Source of the DNA: Prorocentrum cordatum
Lineage: Eukaryota > Sar > Dinophyceae > Prorocentrales > Prorocentraceae
Reading direction: 5' to 3'
DNA: 64,000 nucleotides
NCBI GenBank assembly: GCA_963575745.1
Contig: CAUYUJ010014592.1
Span: forward strand, 1 to 64,000
Shown: piece by piece, positions 51,762 to 61,375 of the stretch
How the letters are laid out: every line of letters begins with the position of its first letter
How positions within the stretch are numbered: the first letter of the stretch is position 1
Position numbers and translations under genes: made by a program
Notes under the pieces: model-generated
Seen by the model: the letters and a program-made list of their open reading frames with translations, nothing else
Told to the model about the DNA's origin: nothing
The model's database searches: none

Positions 51762-52616
51762 GTGACCAAGCGGTCACGTTCTGAGACACTGGCTGCTGCC
51801 GAGCTGGCGTCGGCACCCAAGTGGACGCCGAAAATGGAGGGTGAGGTTGTCAAGCAACATGCTAAATCATTCAACAAACGGTGCGCTGCTGCAGACAACG
51901 GCACGCTGCTTGATCATGAGATGGACGATGACATGCGATCCGACTTGGACATATATCGAGCTCGCCAGAAACAAAACGACAAAAAAGCAGCAGCAACGGC
52001 ACGAACGCTCGCCCATAATAATGCAAGGTTCCGCCACAGCTTCGACATGTCAGGGTGTCACTGTCACGTCGATGACGCTTGCAAGACCGACTCAGTGCTG
52101 ATGCGTGCCGTCGCCGTGCGAGGTTTGCGAGTCGTGCCCACGCCATCTGTGCGCATAGGAGTGTTCGTTGTGGCCGACCCGTCGAAACCAGGGCAGCGGG
52201 CCGCGTGGATATCTGCACTGACATCTGCGCGATTGGTTGTTCCCGAGTTTGTCCAGACCGACGGCCGGAGTGGTGCTTGCGTTGTTCACAAACCAGCTGC
52301 CATCACTCAGCGTCGCAAGGTGTGGATATCAGACGCGTTCGTGGCTGCTCATCCGAGGATCGGTGTAATCATTGATGAGGCCAGGCGGCTGCCGCAGAGC
52401 AAGTGGATTGACTTGCGAACACGTGGTAGCTTTTTAGCTGCCAGGCCGGAGAATAGTTTCAATCAGATTGCCTTTGTCACGATTGCAGAGAAGAATACGG
52501 ATGATGAGTTCCAGCGGAGGCGCAACGTCTTTACTGTACAGTCGTATTTGCCTTGGATTGCTAAGCACAGGGGCGGCCACGCGCCCGACTTCGCCGTGGG
52601 AGACTGTGGCGGTTGA
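51762..52616 (+). CDS. protein of unknown family, 284 codons (exon) or 260 from its first ATG
   Basis: The frame opens after a good 3' splice-site sequence (VTKRSRSETLAAAELASAPK). The first in-frame ATG is at 51,834 (MEGEVVKQHAKSFNKRCAAA). The N-terminal third is basic and helical with NDKKAAATARTLAHNNARFR. A short CHCHVDDAC cysteine/histidine cluster lies near residues 110-120 of the exon. The C-terminal half looks globular: RIGVFVVADPSKPGQRAAWI, VVPEFVQTDGRSGACVVHKP and GVIIDEARRLPQSKWIDLRT, ending FAVGDCGG. No family recognised. A microsatellite of CATCATCAC type starts about 70 bases after the stop, as it does after the methyltransferase gene. Confidence 0.55.
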   Translation: MTKRSRSETLAAAELASAPKWTPKMEGEVVKQHAKSFNKRCAAADNGTLLDHEMDDDMRSDLDIYRARQKQNDKKAAATARTLAHNNARFRHSFDMSGCHCHVDDACKTDSVLMRAVAVRGLRVVPTPSVRIGVFVVADPSKPGQRAAWISALTSARLVVPEFVQTDGRSGACVVHKPAAITQRRKVWISDAFVAAHPRIGVIIDEARRLPQSKWIDLRTRGSFLAARPENSFNQIAFVTIAEKNTDDEFQRRRNVFTVQSYLPWIAKHRGGHAPDFAVGDCGG

Positions 52617-52684
52617 AGCCGCAGTGCGTTTGGCACGTCGGGACAATCGCTATGCCACTTAGCAATGTATCCCTCATTCTAGTC

Positions 52685-52800
52685 ATCATCATCAGCACCA
52701 GCAACATCAGCAACACACGCATCATGATGACCTATGTCATCACCATCATCACCAGCCTCATCGACATCATCATCAGCACCCTCGCCATGATAGATCAAAT
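52685..52800. repeat. CATCAT/CACCAG microsatellite tail
   Basis: TCATCATCATCAGCACCAGC to CATCATCATCAGCACCCTCG, starting 69 bases after the upstream stop codon. Similar in sequence and position to the tract at 63,890-64,000. Confidence 0.85.
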
Positions 52801-53105
52801 TTCGGCGCACCCCTTGCGCGCTTCGTGGCCCAATAAGGAATTAGCTTAACAATGCCCATGTCAACGCCCTACCACAATCGCCACCCTCCCTCTTGCGCAT
52901 TGTCCGTCCCTGCCGCTGTTCCAGTCCACTCCAAAACTTCCTCTCCTCCCCTTCCCCATCCCGCACCCACAATCCTTTCGAGTCCTCGTCGCCCCGCGGG
53001 CGTGGCATGTCCGCAACGGGGGTGGCGCTCAAGATCATTCGGGAAAAGGGACCGCCTTCCGGCGCTTGGGATAATTCACAGAAGCCCCACTGTCACTGTC
53101 CATAA
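52801..53105. other. unique DNA, no gene seen
   Basis: Pyrimidine-rich and GC-moderate. Nothing recognised. Confidence 0.4.
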
Positions 53106-53544
53106 TTCCCTACCTAGGCTCTGCCTAGAAGGGTTCTTACTCTCTTGGTTTAAAGGGCCAGTATCCGCCCCGCGGTTCCCCTGATACGTCCCATTAGCTT
53201 AGCGTTGCTGATCTCATCTTAGCTTAGTTTATTTCATCTTAGCTTAGCTTAGCTTCATCTTAGCTTATCTTAGCGCAGCATAGCATATCATAGCATATGC
53301 TAGCATAGCATATCATAGCATAGCATAGCGCGGCTTAGCAACGCATAGCATATCATAGCAAACCTTAGCATAGTACAGCGCATAATGACATACCATAGCT
53401 TAGCATAACGTAGCATAGCATATAGCAGCATGGCATAACATACCATAGCATAGCATAGCGCAGCATAGCATGGCACAGCATAGCATATCATAGGAACTAA
53501 TGCTGCTTTCCTAGGGGCTCCAACTTCTAGGTAGGGTCGCACTG
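53106..53544 (-). mobile_element. TIR element family B, copy 4 (439 bp, reverse orientation)
   Basis: Begins TTCCCTACCTAGGCTCTGCC then TAGAAGGGTTCTTACTC, and ends GGGGCTCCAACTTCTAGGTA then GGGTCGCACTG. TTAGC and ATAGCATAGC arrays inside. Same orientation as copy 1. Confidence 0.92.
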
Positions 53545-53636
53545 TGGTATTTACTAATGTCCTGGAGAGTCCAGCTGCGCCGGTAGGCCCTCGTTTCGAC
53601 TCCGATGGACGGTCATCTCGACCCCCCCAAAAAAAA
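53545..53636. other. spacer
   Basis: Short unique DNA with an A-run, between element B copy 4 and the satellite. Confidence 0.4.
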
Positions 53637-54582
53637 GGTCGTGAGCCTACTGGTCATTTTGACCAGTAGGCTCACGAGCCGGGGACGTCCCCGACGCGTG
53701 AGTCGACTGGTCTTGGGGTCGTGAGTCGACTGGTCGGCCTCGGGAATTTCCGAGACCAGTCGACTCACGACCCCTAGACCAGTCGCCTCACGCGCCGGGG
53801 ACGTCCCCGAGGCGTGAGCCCACTGGTCATTTTGACCAGTAGGCTCACGACCAAATCGCTGATAGGCAATCGGGCTGAGAGGACCAGTCGGCTCACGCGC
53901 CGGGGACGTCCCCGATGCGCGAGTCGGCTGAGATGACCAGTCGGCTCACGCGCCGGGGACGTCCCCGACGCGTGAGTCGGCATACGACGATGACCAGTCG
54001 GCTCACGCGCCGGGGACGTCCCCTCGGCGCGAGTCGGTTGAGATGACCAGTCGGCTCACGCGCCGGGGACGTCCCCGAGGCGTGAGTCGACTGGTCTTGG
54101 GGTCGTGAGTCGACTGGTCAGCCTCAGGAATTCCCGAGACCACTCGACTCACGACCCCGCGACCAGTCGGCTCACGCGCCGGGGACGTCCCCGAGGCGTG
54201 AGTCGGCATACGACGATGACCAGTCGGCTCACGCGCCGGGGACGTCCCCTCGGCGCGAGTCGGTTGATATGACCAGTCGGCTCACGCGCCGGGGACGTCC
54301 CCGAGGCGTGAGTCGACTGGTCTTGGGGTCGTGAGTCGACTGGTCAGCCTCAGGAATTCCCGAGACCACTCGACTCACGACCCCGCGACCAGTCGGCTCA
54401 CGCGCCGGGGACGTCCCCGAGGCGTGAGTCGGCATACGACGATGACCAGTCGGCTCACGCGCCGGGGACGTCCCCTCGGCGCGAGTCGGTTGATATGACC
54501 AGTCGGCTCACGCGCCGGGGACGTCCCCGAGGCGTGAGTCGACTGGTCTTGGGGTCGTGAGTCGACTGGTCAGCCTCAGGAA
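53637..54582. repeat. palindrome-rich satellite, 226-bp higher-order unit
   Basis: Built from GACCAGTCGGCTCACGCGCC, GGGGACGTCCCC, GGCGTGAGTCGACTGGTC and TTGGGGTCGTGAGTCG modules. A 226-bp higher-order unit is repeated almost exactly (compare 54,003-54,228 with 54,229-54,454). Each module is a near-palindrome centred on GGGGACGTCCCC. A perfect 17-bp hairpin with a TTT loop lies at 53,640-53,676 (arms CGTGAGCCTACTGGTCA). The right edge is cut by a family I element within its GGAATTC. Confidence 0.93.
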
Positions 54583-54730
54583 TTCTAGTCGCTTCGCGTA
54601 TCCCCATCAACCCATCAAGAAACACTGTCCAGGCGAATTGAGCGTTGAGGGACGGCCGAACCGTGTGAATGAGAGAGGGAGTGAATGGGACAATTGGATG
54701 GACGTATGATGGAGTATGGATAAGGATTAA

Positions 54731-55139
54731 CCCAGCGCGACCCTACCTAGAAGGTGGAGCCCCTAGGAACGCAGCATTAGTTGCTATGCTATGCTATGCT
54801 ATGATATGTTGCGCTATGGTGTGCTATGCTATGCTGTGCTGCGCTATGATATGCTATGCTATGCTAAGCGATGCTATGTCATGCTGCGCTGTGCTATGCT
54901 AAGCTATGCTATGCTATGCTGCGCTATGCTATGCTATGCTATGCTGAGCTAAGATGAAGCTACGCTAAGCTAAGATGAAATAAGCTAAGCTAAGATGGGA
55001 TAAGCAACGCTACGCTAAGGGGACGTAACTGGGGGAACCGCGGGGCGGATACTGGGGGAACCGCCTGGGCAGGTCCCCACTGCCCGGCCCTTTAAGCCAA
55101 ACGCGTAAGAACCCTTCTAGGCAGATCATAGGTAGGGAA
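54731..55139 (+). mobile_element. TIR element family B, copy 5 (409 bp), nested in family I copy 4
   Basis: Left end CCCAGCGCGACCCTACCTAG then AAGGTGGAGCCCC; right end AACCCTTCTAGGCAGATCAT then AGGTAGGGA. Internal TATGC and TAAGCTAAG arrays and GGGGGAACCGCCTGGGCAGG. Family I sequence continues on both sides. Confidence 0.93.
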
Positions 55140-55590
55140 TGATGAATAGGATGAGGCGGAGGATGAGGCGGAGGATGAGGCGGAGAGGGATGGTGCATGC
55201 TATCGGCCACGCGGCGGGGACCTATGCTTGCCGCTCCGATGTGATCCTTGCCGCCCCGCCTGGTGGATCTAGAGGCAGGAGGGGGATGAGAAAGGATATG
55301 AGGGGGTAGGATGAGGAGAGCAAGCACACGGGTCATATGTAGGGCTCTTGGATGCTTCATCTCCTGTGCGTCTTGGAGTGTCTTGGGGGGTCTCTTGGCG
55401 GTCGTGGGGGGCTCTTCGGCGTCTTGGGTGCCTCGGGAATGCCTCTTGGGCCCGCTTGGGATCCTTTTGGGGGCCTCCTGGGTGCCTTTTGGAGGCCTCT
55501 TCGGGCCATAGTCTTGAGACCTCCTGGGGCCTCCAAGGCGCTTCTTGGGGCCATCTTGGAGGAGATGGATCAACCAAGCGAGGGGCTTTA

Positions 55591-56620
55591 ATCCCACCAG
55601 CCCTCTGGGCGCAGGTGGTCTAGGGCGTTTCTCTTTCCAACCTCCTGCCTTTCCCTGCTCGGGATGTTCACCCCCCCCCCCCCCTGCGTTTGGACGGGGG
55701 GGGACGGACCCATAGCAGCGTCCAAGATGGCCCAAGATGGCTCCAAGAGGGCCTCCGACGAGCGCAAGATAGCCTCCAAGCTGGTCCAAGATAGCGGTAG
55801 ACGGGTCAATATAGCCTCAGACACGCGTCCAATATGCCTCAAAACGGCCCCAAGACGGTTTTAAGTGCCCTCCGAGGCCTCCAAGAAAACCCCCAAGAGG
55901 CCAAACTCCTTCAAACACCTACGGACAATCAATGTTTTTTTGCTTATCGCTTTTTCGCCTCCGAAGGGCTCTTGAGGCCTCAAGATGGCCCCAATATGGC
56001 CCAATATGGGCCCACGATCGCCCCAATACGGCCCCAAGAGCGCCCAAGAGCGCTCCAAGAGCGGGCCAAGAGGGTCCCAAAACTGCATGTTTGAGCCTCC
56101 GATGGGGGGGACACAATAATTGAGGCCCCCCCCCCTAATGACCAAGATGGCCCCAGGAGGCCCCTCAGGCATCCTAAAAGAGTCCCACGAAGGCCCCCAG
56201 ACCCCCCCAAAGAGCCCCAAGAGGGCCCCAAGACGCCCCAAAAGAGCCCCACGAAGCCCAAAAGGCCCTAAGAGAAGCTCAGGAGAGCCCCAAGAAAGAG
56301 CCCCAGGAGGCCCCACGAGGGGCCCAAGAGAATCCCAAGAGAGCCCCACGATGCCTCCAAGTTTCGGAGCGCACGCGAGTTTAATATACAAATCAGTGCA
56401 ACATCCATTACGAGTCGTCGAAACACCCATCACCCCCCATCGAAGCACCATCGTAGTTTGCACTGATTCCCATCTTAAACTTCAATGCGGGAAGCTATGT
56501 GTGATCCTTGTTTTCTCGAAGACGGCTGCGCGACTGCATGCGCCCTGCCGCCCCTGATTCACCAACTCCCCTGCTGATCATTTCTGGATGGGCTGGTGGG
56601 GATACGCGAATCGCCAAGAA
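55591..56620 (-). mobile_element. family I element, copy 5 (1,030 bp), inverted and nested, flanked by TTAA
   Basis: Reads TCCCACCAGCCCTCTGGGCG to GGGCTGGTGGGGATACGCGA then ATCGCCAAGAA, the reverse complement of copy 3 (50,184-51,232), including the conserved CTTCAATGCGGGAAGC block. TTAA lies immediately outside on both sides (55,587-55,590 and 56,621-56,624), and the uninterrupted relative at 44,612 reads CTTTAATTAGCG. TTAA is therefore a 4-bp target duplication. Confidence 0.93.
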
Positions 56621-56826
56621 TTAACGTCCCCCCAAGAGGCCAAACTGGGGCCAAAACCATACTAAAACCAATGATTTTGGCTTCCTCGACACCTCGCGGA
56701 ACCCCCTGTCCAGGTCCAGGGGGGGGGGCATGGGGAGGGGCACCCCCCCCCCCCGAAGGGGAAGAAGAAGGAGGGGTGGAAGAGGAAACTCCCTAAACAC
56801 CGACGCCCTCAGAGGGCTGGTGGGGT

Positions 56827-56909
56827 TCTCGATGCCGTCGTGTAGCCGGTTTGGCTCGAATGATTCATTGAGTGATCTTCGCGGGCACCGCATCCGCCAT
56901 TATTTTATT
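56827..56909 (+). promoter_or_regulatory. 5' flank of the large gene
   Basis: Only 83 bp separate the end of the composite family I element from the ATG at 56,910. CCGCATCCGCCATTATTTT just before the ATG weakly resembles a decayed spliced leader (CCGTAGCCATTTT). No other promoter signal is recognised. Confidence 0.25.
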
Positions 56910-57149
56910 ATGGCCCCCAAGAAGTCTCCAGTTTCGGCCAAGGCTGCCACCAAGCCTGGCAAAGTTGCCAAGCGCTCCTCCGATGCCGCTGTCGCCGATG
57001 GCACTCATCCCAAGGACGACGTAGACACCCATGCTGCGAATATGAATGCTGCGTATTACTCCAAGCTGCAGACCGCCTATGACACGATCCTGTCGTGCGA
57101 TGATTTCGGCGCTGCGTTCTTGAAAGAGGACCCCTGGGGCCTGGAATGA
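56910..57149 (+). CDS. large methyltransferase-like protein, exon 1 (N-terminus)
   Basis: ATG at 56,910. The first 40 residues are Lys/Ala/Ser-rich (MAPKKSPVSAKAATKPGKVA) like a histone-type or DNA-binding tail. Then comes ANMNAAYYSKLQTAYDTILS then CDDFGAAFLKEDPWGLE, ending at a stop at 57,147. Because the downstream frame is coding ahead of its own first ATG, the real exon end is probably a splice donor within about 57,110-57,149; the exact site cannot be fixed by eye. Exon 2 is in the same frame. Confidence 0.55.
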   Translation: MAPKKSPVSAKAATKPGKVAKRSSDAAVADGTHPKDDVDTHAANMNAAYYSKLQTAYDTILSCDDFGAAFLKEDPWGLE

Positions 57150-57365
57150 AACCTCGATCGCTACTTATCCTTCTCCTCATTCTCCTCCCTTCGGACAATT
57201 TGTCATCCTCCTCCCCTCCATCGTCGACCTCCTCCTCCTGGACCTCCTCCTCCTCCTCCTCTTTTTCTTTCTCCTGTTCCTCCTCCTCCTCCTCCTCCTC
57301 CTTCTTCCCCTCCTCCTCCTCCTCCTCTTCCTCCTCCTCTTGCTCGGACTCATCGCCCTCGCGAG
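57150..57365 (+). other. predicted short intron containing a (CTC)n tract
   Basis: A CTC/CTT pyrimidine tract (57,170-57,345) leads to CGCGAG before TTTGTCAAG, a plausible 3' splice site. The donor is uncertain. This shows that a CTC array can lie in an intron and double as the polypyrimidine tract. Confidence 0.5.
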
Positions 57366-60170
57366 TTTGTCAAGTTCTGCCCTGCCACCGTCTTTCCCTC
57401 GTCGCCCAAGGACCCGCTGCCGCTCACGAAGAATGCTGATGAACACTGCGGGATCATGGCTCCGTTTAGTATGGATGATTTCCAAGTGTCTATGGAGACG
57501 AAGGGTGAATATATATGTGGTGGCAATGCTGCGTGGGTCAACCCTTTCTGGTCCTATTCAGGCGGCATGCCACTCGACGTTGCAGCATGGGATGTCATCA
57601 TCAAAGATAATTTTCACGATGCCCACACAGCCCGCTACCCAGGACTTCTAGTGGTGGCCGTACTAGGCGAACGTACTCCGGCGAACCCGCAGATGCGCGG
57701 GTACCTCCGGATGATCAGCCCCGAAGAGACCCTCCATGCCCTCTATATCAAAGTCGCGCAAGAGATCGACCGCAACGCTACATCGACGGAGCTAAAGAAA
57801 TGGGGCGCGGCCTATCTAAGTGTGCCTATGAAATTCGTGAATTTGAAGAACCACTGGGACGGCTTCTGGAAGGCCGGTGAAATGCGGGAGAAGATTGGCA
57901 ATGACTACGAACTTCTGTATCCAACGCCGACGCAGCGCGCCGTGCAGATCGCTAACTTCAAGGCCAAGATCCTCAAAGAGCAGAGGCTGGACCTCACGCA
58001 CGCGCAAGTTTTCGAACACTACAAGAAGAACTTGACTTTCTCCAAGGCGTCGTCGGACAAGATGTCCGTGAGCTACGTCGACAGCGCCTTGACTGTGTGC
58101 AAAGGACTACTGTCGTACCCAGTCGCGCTGGACCTCGTCACTGAGATGAAGAATCATGCAGGGAAGAAGACGCCCTACGACTCTATCTACAAGATGGAGC
58201 TCTACACGCGGAAAGCGAACGATATCCCTAGGATGCTGTGGATGCTTCGGTACACTAACGAGGTCATCATCGAGGGCACCGTCGGGCCGGGGGAGCTGAC
58301 TTTCAACAATCTGAGTGGAAAAAACCAAGTGGGAGGCAAAGGGTTGCCGGACCTGTTCTCCATGAAGGAGGATCTGCGAGTCAGTTTGATCGGCCCGACC
58401 CTGGATGGCATTAACTTGGAGTTCAATGGAAAGGAAGCTATTCGGGCGACCTTCGCGTCTTGGGACTCGTATCGGAAGGGCTTCGGCGGGGGCTCAGCTG
58501 GGACTGTCGACGCGACGTGGCTGACCGTGGAGAAGAAGAGCACGCAGTATTACATCGCCCTGGTCAAGGATATCGTCTTCGACAAGAAATACGACTGGAT
58601 CATAAAAGGCGTCTTGCGGAACAGACGGGGCATCGCGGATGTGCTCGATCACGAAACCATCGCATCGAGGATACATCATATCAATGCGCTTGTTAAGGAG
58701 GCAGATCATGGAACGGTGTCGCCTCAGCAGGATGGCGTCGATCGCAAGACGGACGCCGTCCCGATCGATGACGACGTCGACTGCGTCATGACCGCGTTTC
58801 GCACTGCGCTCGGCAATATCGACATCAACACTGGCAAACCTATACTGGGGACTGACACCATCACCAAGCTGGAAGATGATAAGCGCAACCTCATCAAAGA
58901 CTACGCCGCCAAAGCGAAGGAGGACACGAGGAACAAGGTCAAGCTCATCAGCATCGACGGCAAGTCAGTGCATACAATCGCCAGCCTCATCAAGGACACG
59001 CCATTTGGGAAGCTGCGCGCCAACAAAGACGGGCCCAGCCATTGCCTGATCGTGGTTGACGCCAAACTCCATGGCGTCTGCAAGGGGATGGAACAGAGCC
59101 GGCATCCCGCCTTGAGGACTGGCGAGCTCGGTGCTGTCGTGTCGGCGTTCCTGAAGTCCAGGATGCCATCGGCTGATGACACGATTCAGATCATGCCCGG
59201 CGACATGTATGCCTTCTTCGACGGCGGCAAGAACTACGAGACCAAGATGCTGAGCATGCTCGTCACGGCAGATGGCAAGAAGATCACGGAGAAGCACACT
59301 CGGCAGCTGAATGTCATCTACTCGGAGGCTGCACTGGAGCAGCGGAAAGAGCTTACCCGAGGCTTCATGACTGTCGCTCAAGTGGAACGTGTCTTTCTTG
59401 TCACCAAAGACAACACGAACCTCGATAAGCAGCCCAACCTGCACTTCCCTGGCACGACGAGCGGTGACAGCCTCTACGGCGTCGGACTCCCCAGCCTGTC
59501 CGACCTCTGGGTCCTGCAATACGGCGACAAGAAGAGAATTCTCGGAGACGCTGGCATGCCGCTCCCAGGTGGCAAGACTGAGGGCCTCCCGTCGAAAGAC
59601 GATGGCGTTATCAAGAAGATGAAGAAGACCGACAAGACATGGGAACCCATCACATTCCACTGCAACCACAAGCACCTCTACGAGGAGATCCTTCATCGGA
59701 CGCACTCGAACGTTTGCGTGTATGACCTGACATGCCTGAATGGCATCCTCGCGAAGGTTTGCATCGAATCTGGAATCCCGTACTTGGGCCTGGTCTGGAC
59801 CGACGAGTTCCGCGAGGCGCTGCTCAATCACCTGGAGACGCAGATGTTCCAGCGCTACTTGGATCCGGACAGCGACCACTACAAGGCCGACCTCGCTGCT
59901 GCGATGGGCGACAAGAAGACTGACGGTGACCACCTCGAGACGCCGCTGACTAAGAAGCGCATCTCCGGGGGCTCTCGAGGCACGGCGGCAAAGCGCAGGA
60001 GGCAGGCCTGCAAGGGGCAGCAGACCAAGCACGGCAACGGTTCAGCCATCGCCAAGGCCGCAGCGGAGCAGCAGGATGACGAGGACGGTGTTGGCGGGGA
60101 TGGTGGAGCTGATGATGGCGGCCTCGGTGACGACGACGAGCCAGCGGACTCGGGGAACGATGATTTCTGA
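57366..60170 (+). CDS. large protein with C-terminal methyltransferase-like motif, exon 2
   Basis: About 934 codons. Coding starts before the first ATG at 57,456: FVKFCPATVFPSSPKDPLPL then TKNADEHCGI. The body is well-folded sequence of unknown family: WGAAYLSVPMKFVNLKNHWD, a Lys-rich helical part, HCLIVVDAKLHGVCKGMEQS then RHPALRTGELGAVVSAF (about residue 530 from the ATG), and SLYGVGLPSLSDLWVLQYGD. Near residues 752-780, VCVYDLTCLNGILAKVCIES then GIPYLGLVWT resembles the SAM-binding loop of DNA methyltransferases (D.F.GSG...A....G..Y.G), but the GSG glycines are not conserved, so it is probably degenerate or only structural. The C-terminus has a KRRRQ basic patch (about residue 844) and a long acidic tail. 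It resembles dinoflagellate proteins I recall with a DLTPGSG motif. Function unproven. Confidence 0.7.
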   Translation, partial: FVKFCPATVFPSSPKDPLPLTKNADEHCGIMAPFSMDDFQVSMETKGEYICGGNAAWVNPFWSYSGGMPLDVAAWDVIIKDNFHDAHTARYPGLLVVAVLGERTPANPQMRGYLRMISPEETLHALYIKVAQEIDRNATSTELKKWGAAYLSVPMKFVNLKNHWDGFWKAGEMREKIGNDYELLYPTPTQRAVQIANFKAKILKEQRLDLTHAQVFEHYKKNLTFSKASSDKMSVSYVDSALTVCKGLLSYPVALDLVTEMKNHAGKKTPYDSIYKMELYTRKANDIPRMLWMLRYTNEVIIEGTVGPGELTFNNLSGKNQVGGKGLPDLFSMKEDLRVSLIGPTLDGINLEFNGKEAIRATFASWDSYRKGFGGGSAGTVDATWLTVEKKSTQYYIALVKDIVFDKKYDWIIKGVLRNRRGIADVLDHETIASRIHHINALVKEADHGTVSPQQDGVDRKTDAVPIDDDVDCVMTAFRTALGNIDINTGKPILGTDTITKLEDDKRNLIKDYAAKAKEDTRNKVKLISIDGKSVHTIASLIKDTPFGKLRANKDGPSHCLIVVDAKLHGVCKGMEQSRHPALRTGELGAVVSAFLKSRMPSADDTIQIMPGDMYAFFDGGKNYETKMLSMLVTADGKKITEKHTRQLNVIYSEAALEQRKELTRGFMTVAQVERVFLVTKDNTNLDKQPNLHFPGTTSGDSLYGVGLPSLSDLWVLQYGDKKRILGDAGMPLPGGKTEGLPSKDDGVIKKMKKTDKTWEPITFHCNHKHLYEEILHRTHSNVCVYDLTCLNGILAKVCIESGIPYLGLVWTDEFREALLNHLETQMFQRYLDPDSDHYKADLAAAMGDKKTDGDHLETPLTKKRISGGSRGTAAKRRRQACKGQQTKHGNGSAIAKAAAEQQDDEDGVGGDGGADDGGLGDDDEPADSGNDDF

Positions 60171-60392
60171 GGGGCAGTGGTGTTTGACTCCATTGATTTC
60201 GGGGAGCCTTAGGCTTGCCGCTGAGGTTGGCGGTGAGGCGCACTCGGCGAGAGTGCAGCGGTGCTCTGACTGTGCGTGCCTGGCGGAAGCAGCAAGGCGT
60301 TGCCACAGATTCAATCGACGATCCAGCTCGCGAAGCTGGCGGATCCACGCATGAAAAATGAGTTTGTTTCGAGTGATCCCCACCGGTCACAT
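60171..60392. other. 3' flank of the large gene
   Basis: Unique DNA, presumably the 3' untranslated region, bounded on the right by repeat J. Confidence 0.5.
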
Positions 60393-61375
60393 GCTATGCT
60401 ATGATATGCGTTGTTATGCTATGGCTTTATGGCGTACTCTGTCGTGCTATGCTATACTGCTACGCCACGCTCTGTTATGGTATGATTCATTGACTGCGAG
60501 GTGTTGACGCTGCTACGGTGCGATATGTTATGCCATGGTATGTTGGGGTATGGCAGATCATGTCATGATGCGTCAGAGTATGTTATTGTATGTTACGGTG
60601 TGAGGTGTGATGTCATGCTACGTTCCATGTGGCAACGTATGACTTAGCTTTTATGGTGTTTTGCGATGCTACTTTCGCTATGCTATAACAATTTACGCCG
60701 CGCTCTGTCATGGTACGCTTTGTCATTGTATGGAACGGTATGTGCTGTGATGCTGTATTGTACAATGTTTTGTGTTGTCGTGGTGTAGTATGGCATTGCG
60801 TGCGTTATTATGGTGTTGTGCCATGCTTTGCTATTTCATGTTATGTGACTGTGTGACGTGTTATGCGTTGGTACGTTCAGTTATGCGTTGATGTGTTATG
60901 CTATGGTCGGTGTGTTTGTCATGCTATGTAATGGCGTGTGCTGTGATGATGCGCTATGGTATGCACTGCTCTGCCATGGTGTGTTATCTTACGCTATGGC
61001 CTGTCATCATATGGTATGCTATGCTCGGATATGTTTTGTTCGGTGGTGTGGTGTCATGTTCTGTTCTTTGGGGGGCCTGGGATCTGTCGCCCGCGGCATG
61101 CAGACTGAATGGGCGAGTCGGCGCGGGGGGCGGGACCCTCCGGGATTGTCGGGGGGGTCTTGGAGTCTGGCGGCTACGCAGAGTCGGCTAGTCGGTGCGG
61201 GGGGTGGGGCCACCAGAGATCGGGAGCCTGGCATTCTGGCGGCAGCGGTACGCAAGGCGGGGGCAGGGATTGCCGGGGGCCTGGGAATCTGGCGGCCGCG
61301 GCATGCAGGGCCCAGGCGCGGGGGGGGCGGGTCGGCCGCGGTATGCAGGGCGGGCGGGCCAGGATGTCTGTTCTT
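60393..61375 (+). repeat. repeat J, copy 2 (about 980 bp)
   Basis: Left part (60,393-61,070): a degenerate TATGCTATGG/GTGTTATG array. Right part (61,071-61,375): GC-rich tandem units with TCTGGCGGCCGCGGCATGCA and GGGGTGGGGCCACCAGAGAT. Reverse-complement copy at 45,775-46,734. Confidence 0.8.

Larger units (their letters stand above)
54583..56826 (+). mobile_element. family I element, copy 4 (composite, with two nested insertions)
   Basis: The parts 54,583-54,730, 55,140-55,590 and 56,621-56,826 are together collinear with the uninterrupted copy at 43,997-44,823: TTCGCGTATCCCCATCAACC, GTCCAGGCGAATTGAG, GCTATCGGCCACGCGGCGGG, GTGGATCTAGAGG, the CTTGGGG array, GGAGATGGATCAA, GGCTTCCTCGACACCTCGCG and the GAGGGCTGGTGGG end. 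The gaps are a family B element and an inverted family I element. It inserted into the satellite on its left. Confidence 0.88.

Noticed and set aside
53637-54582. Possible CRISPR array
   Set aside because: Units are contiguous higher-order satellite repeats with palindromic modules and no unique spacers, and the genome is eukaryotic.
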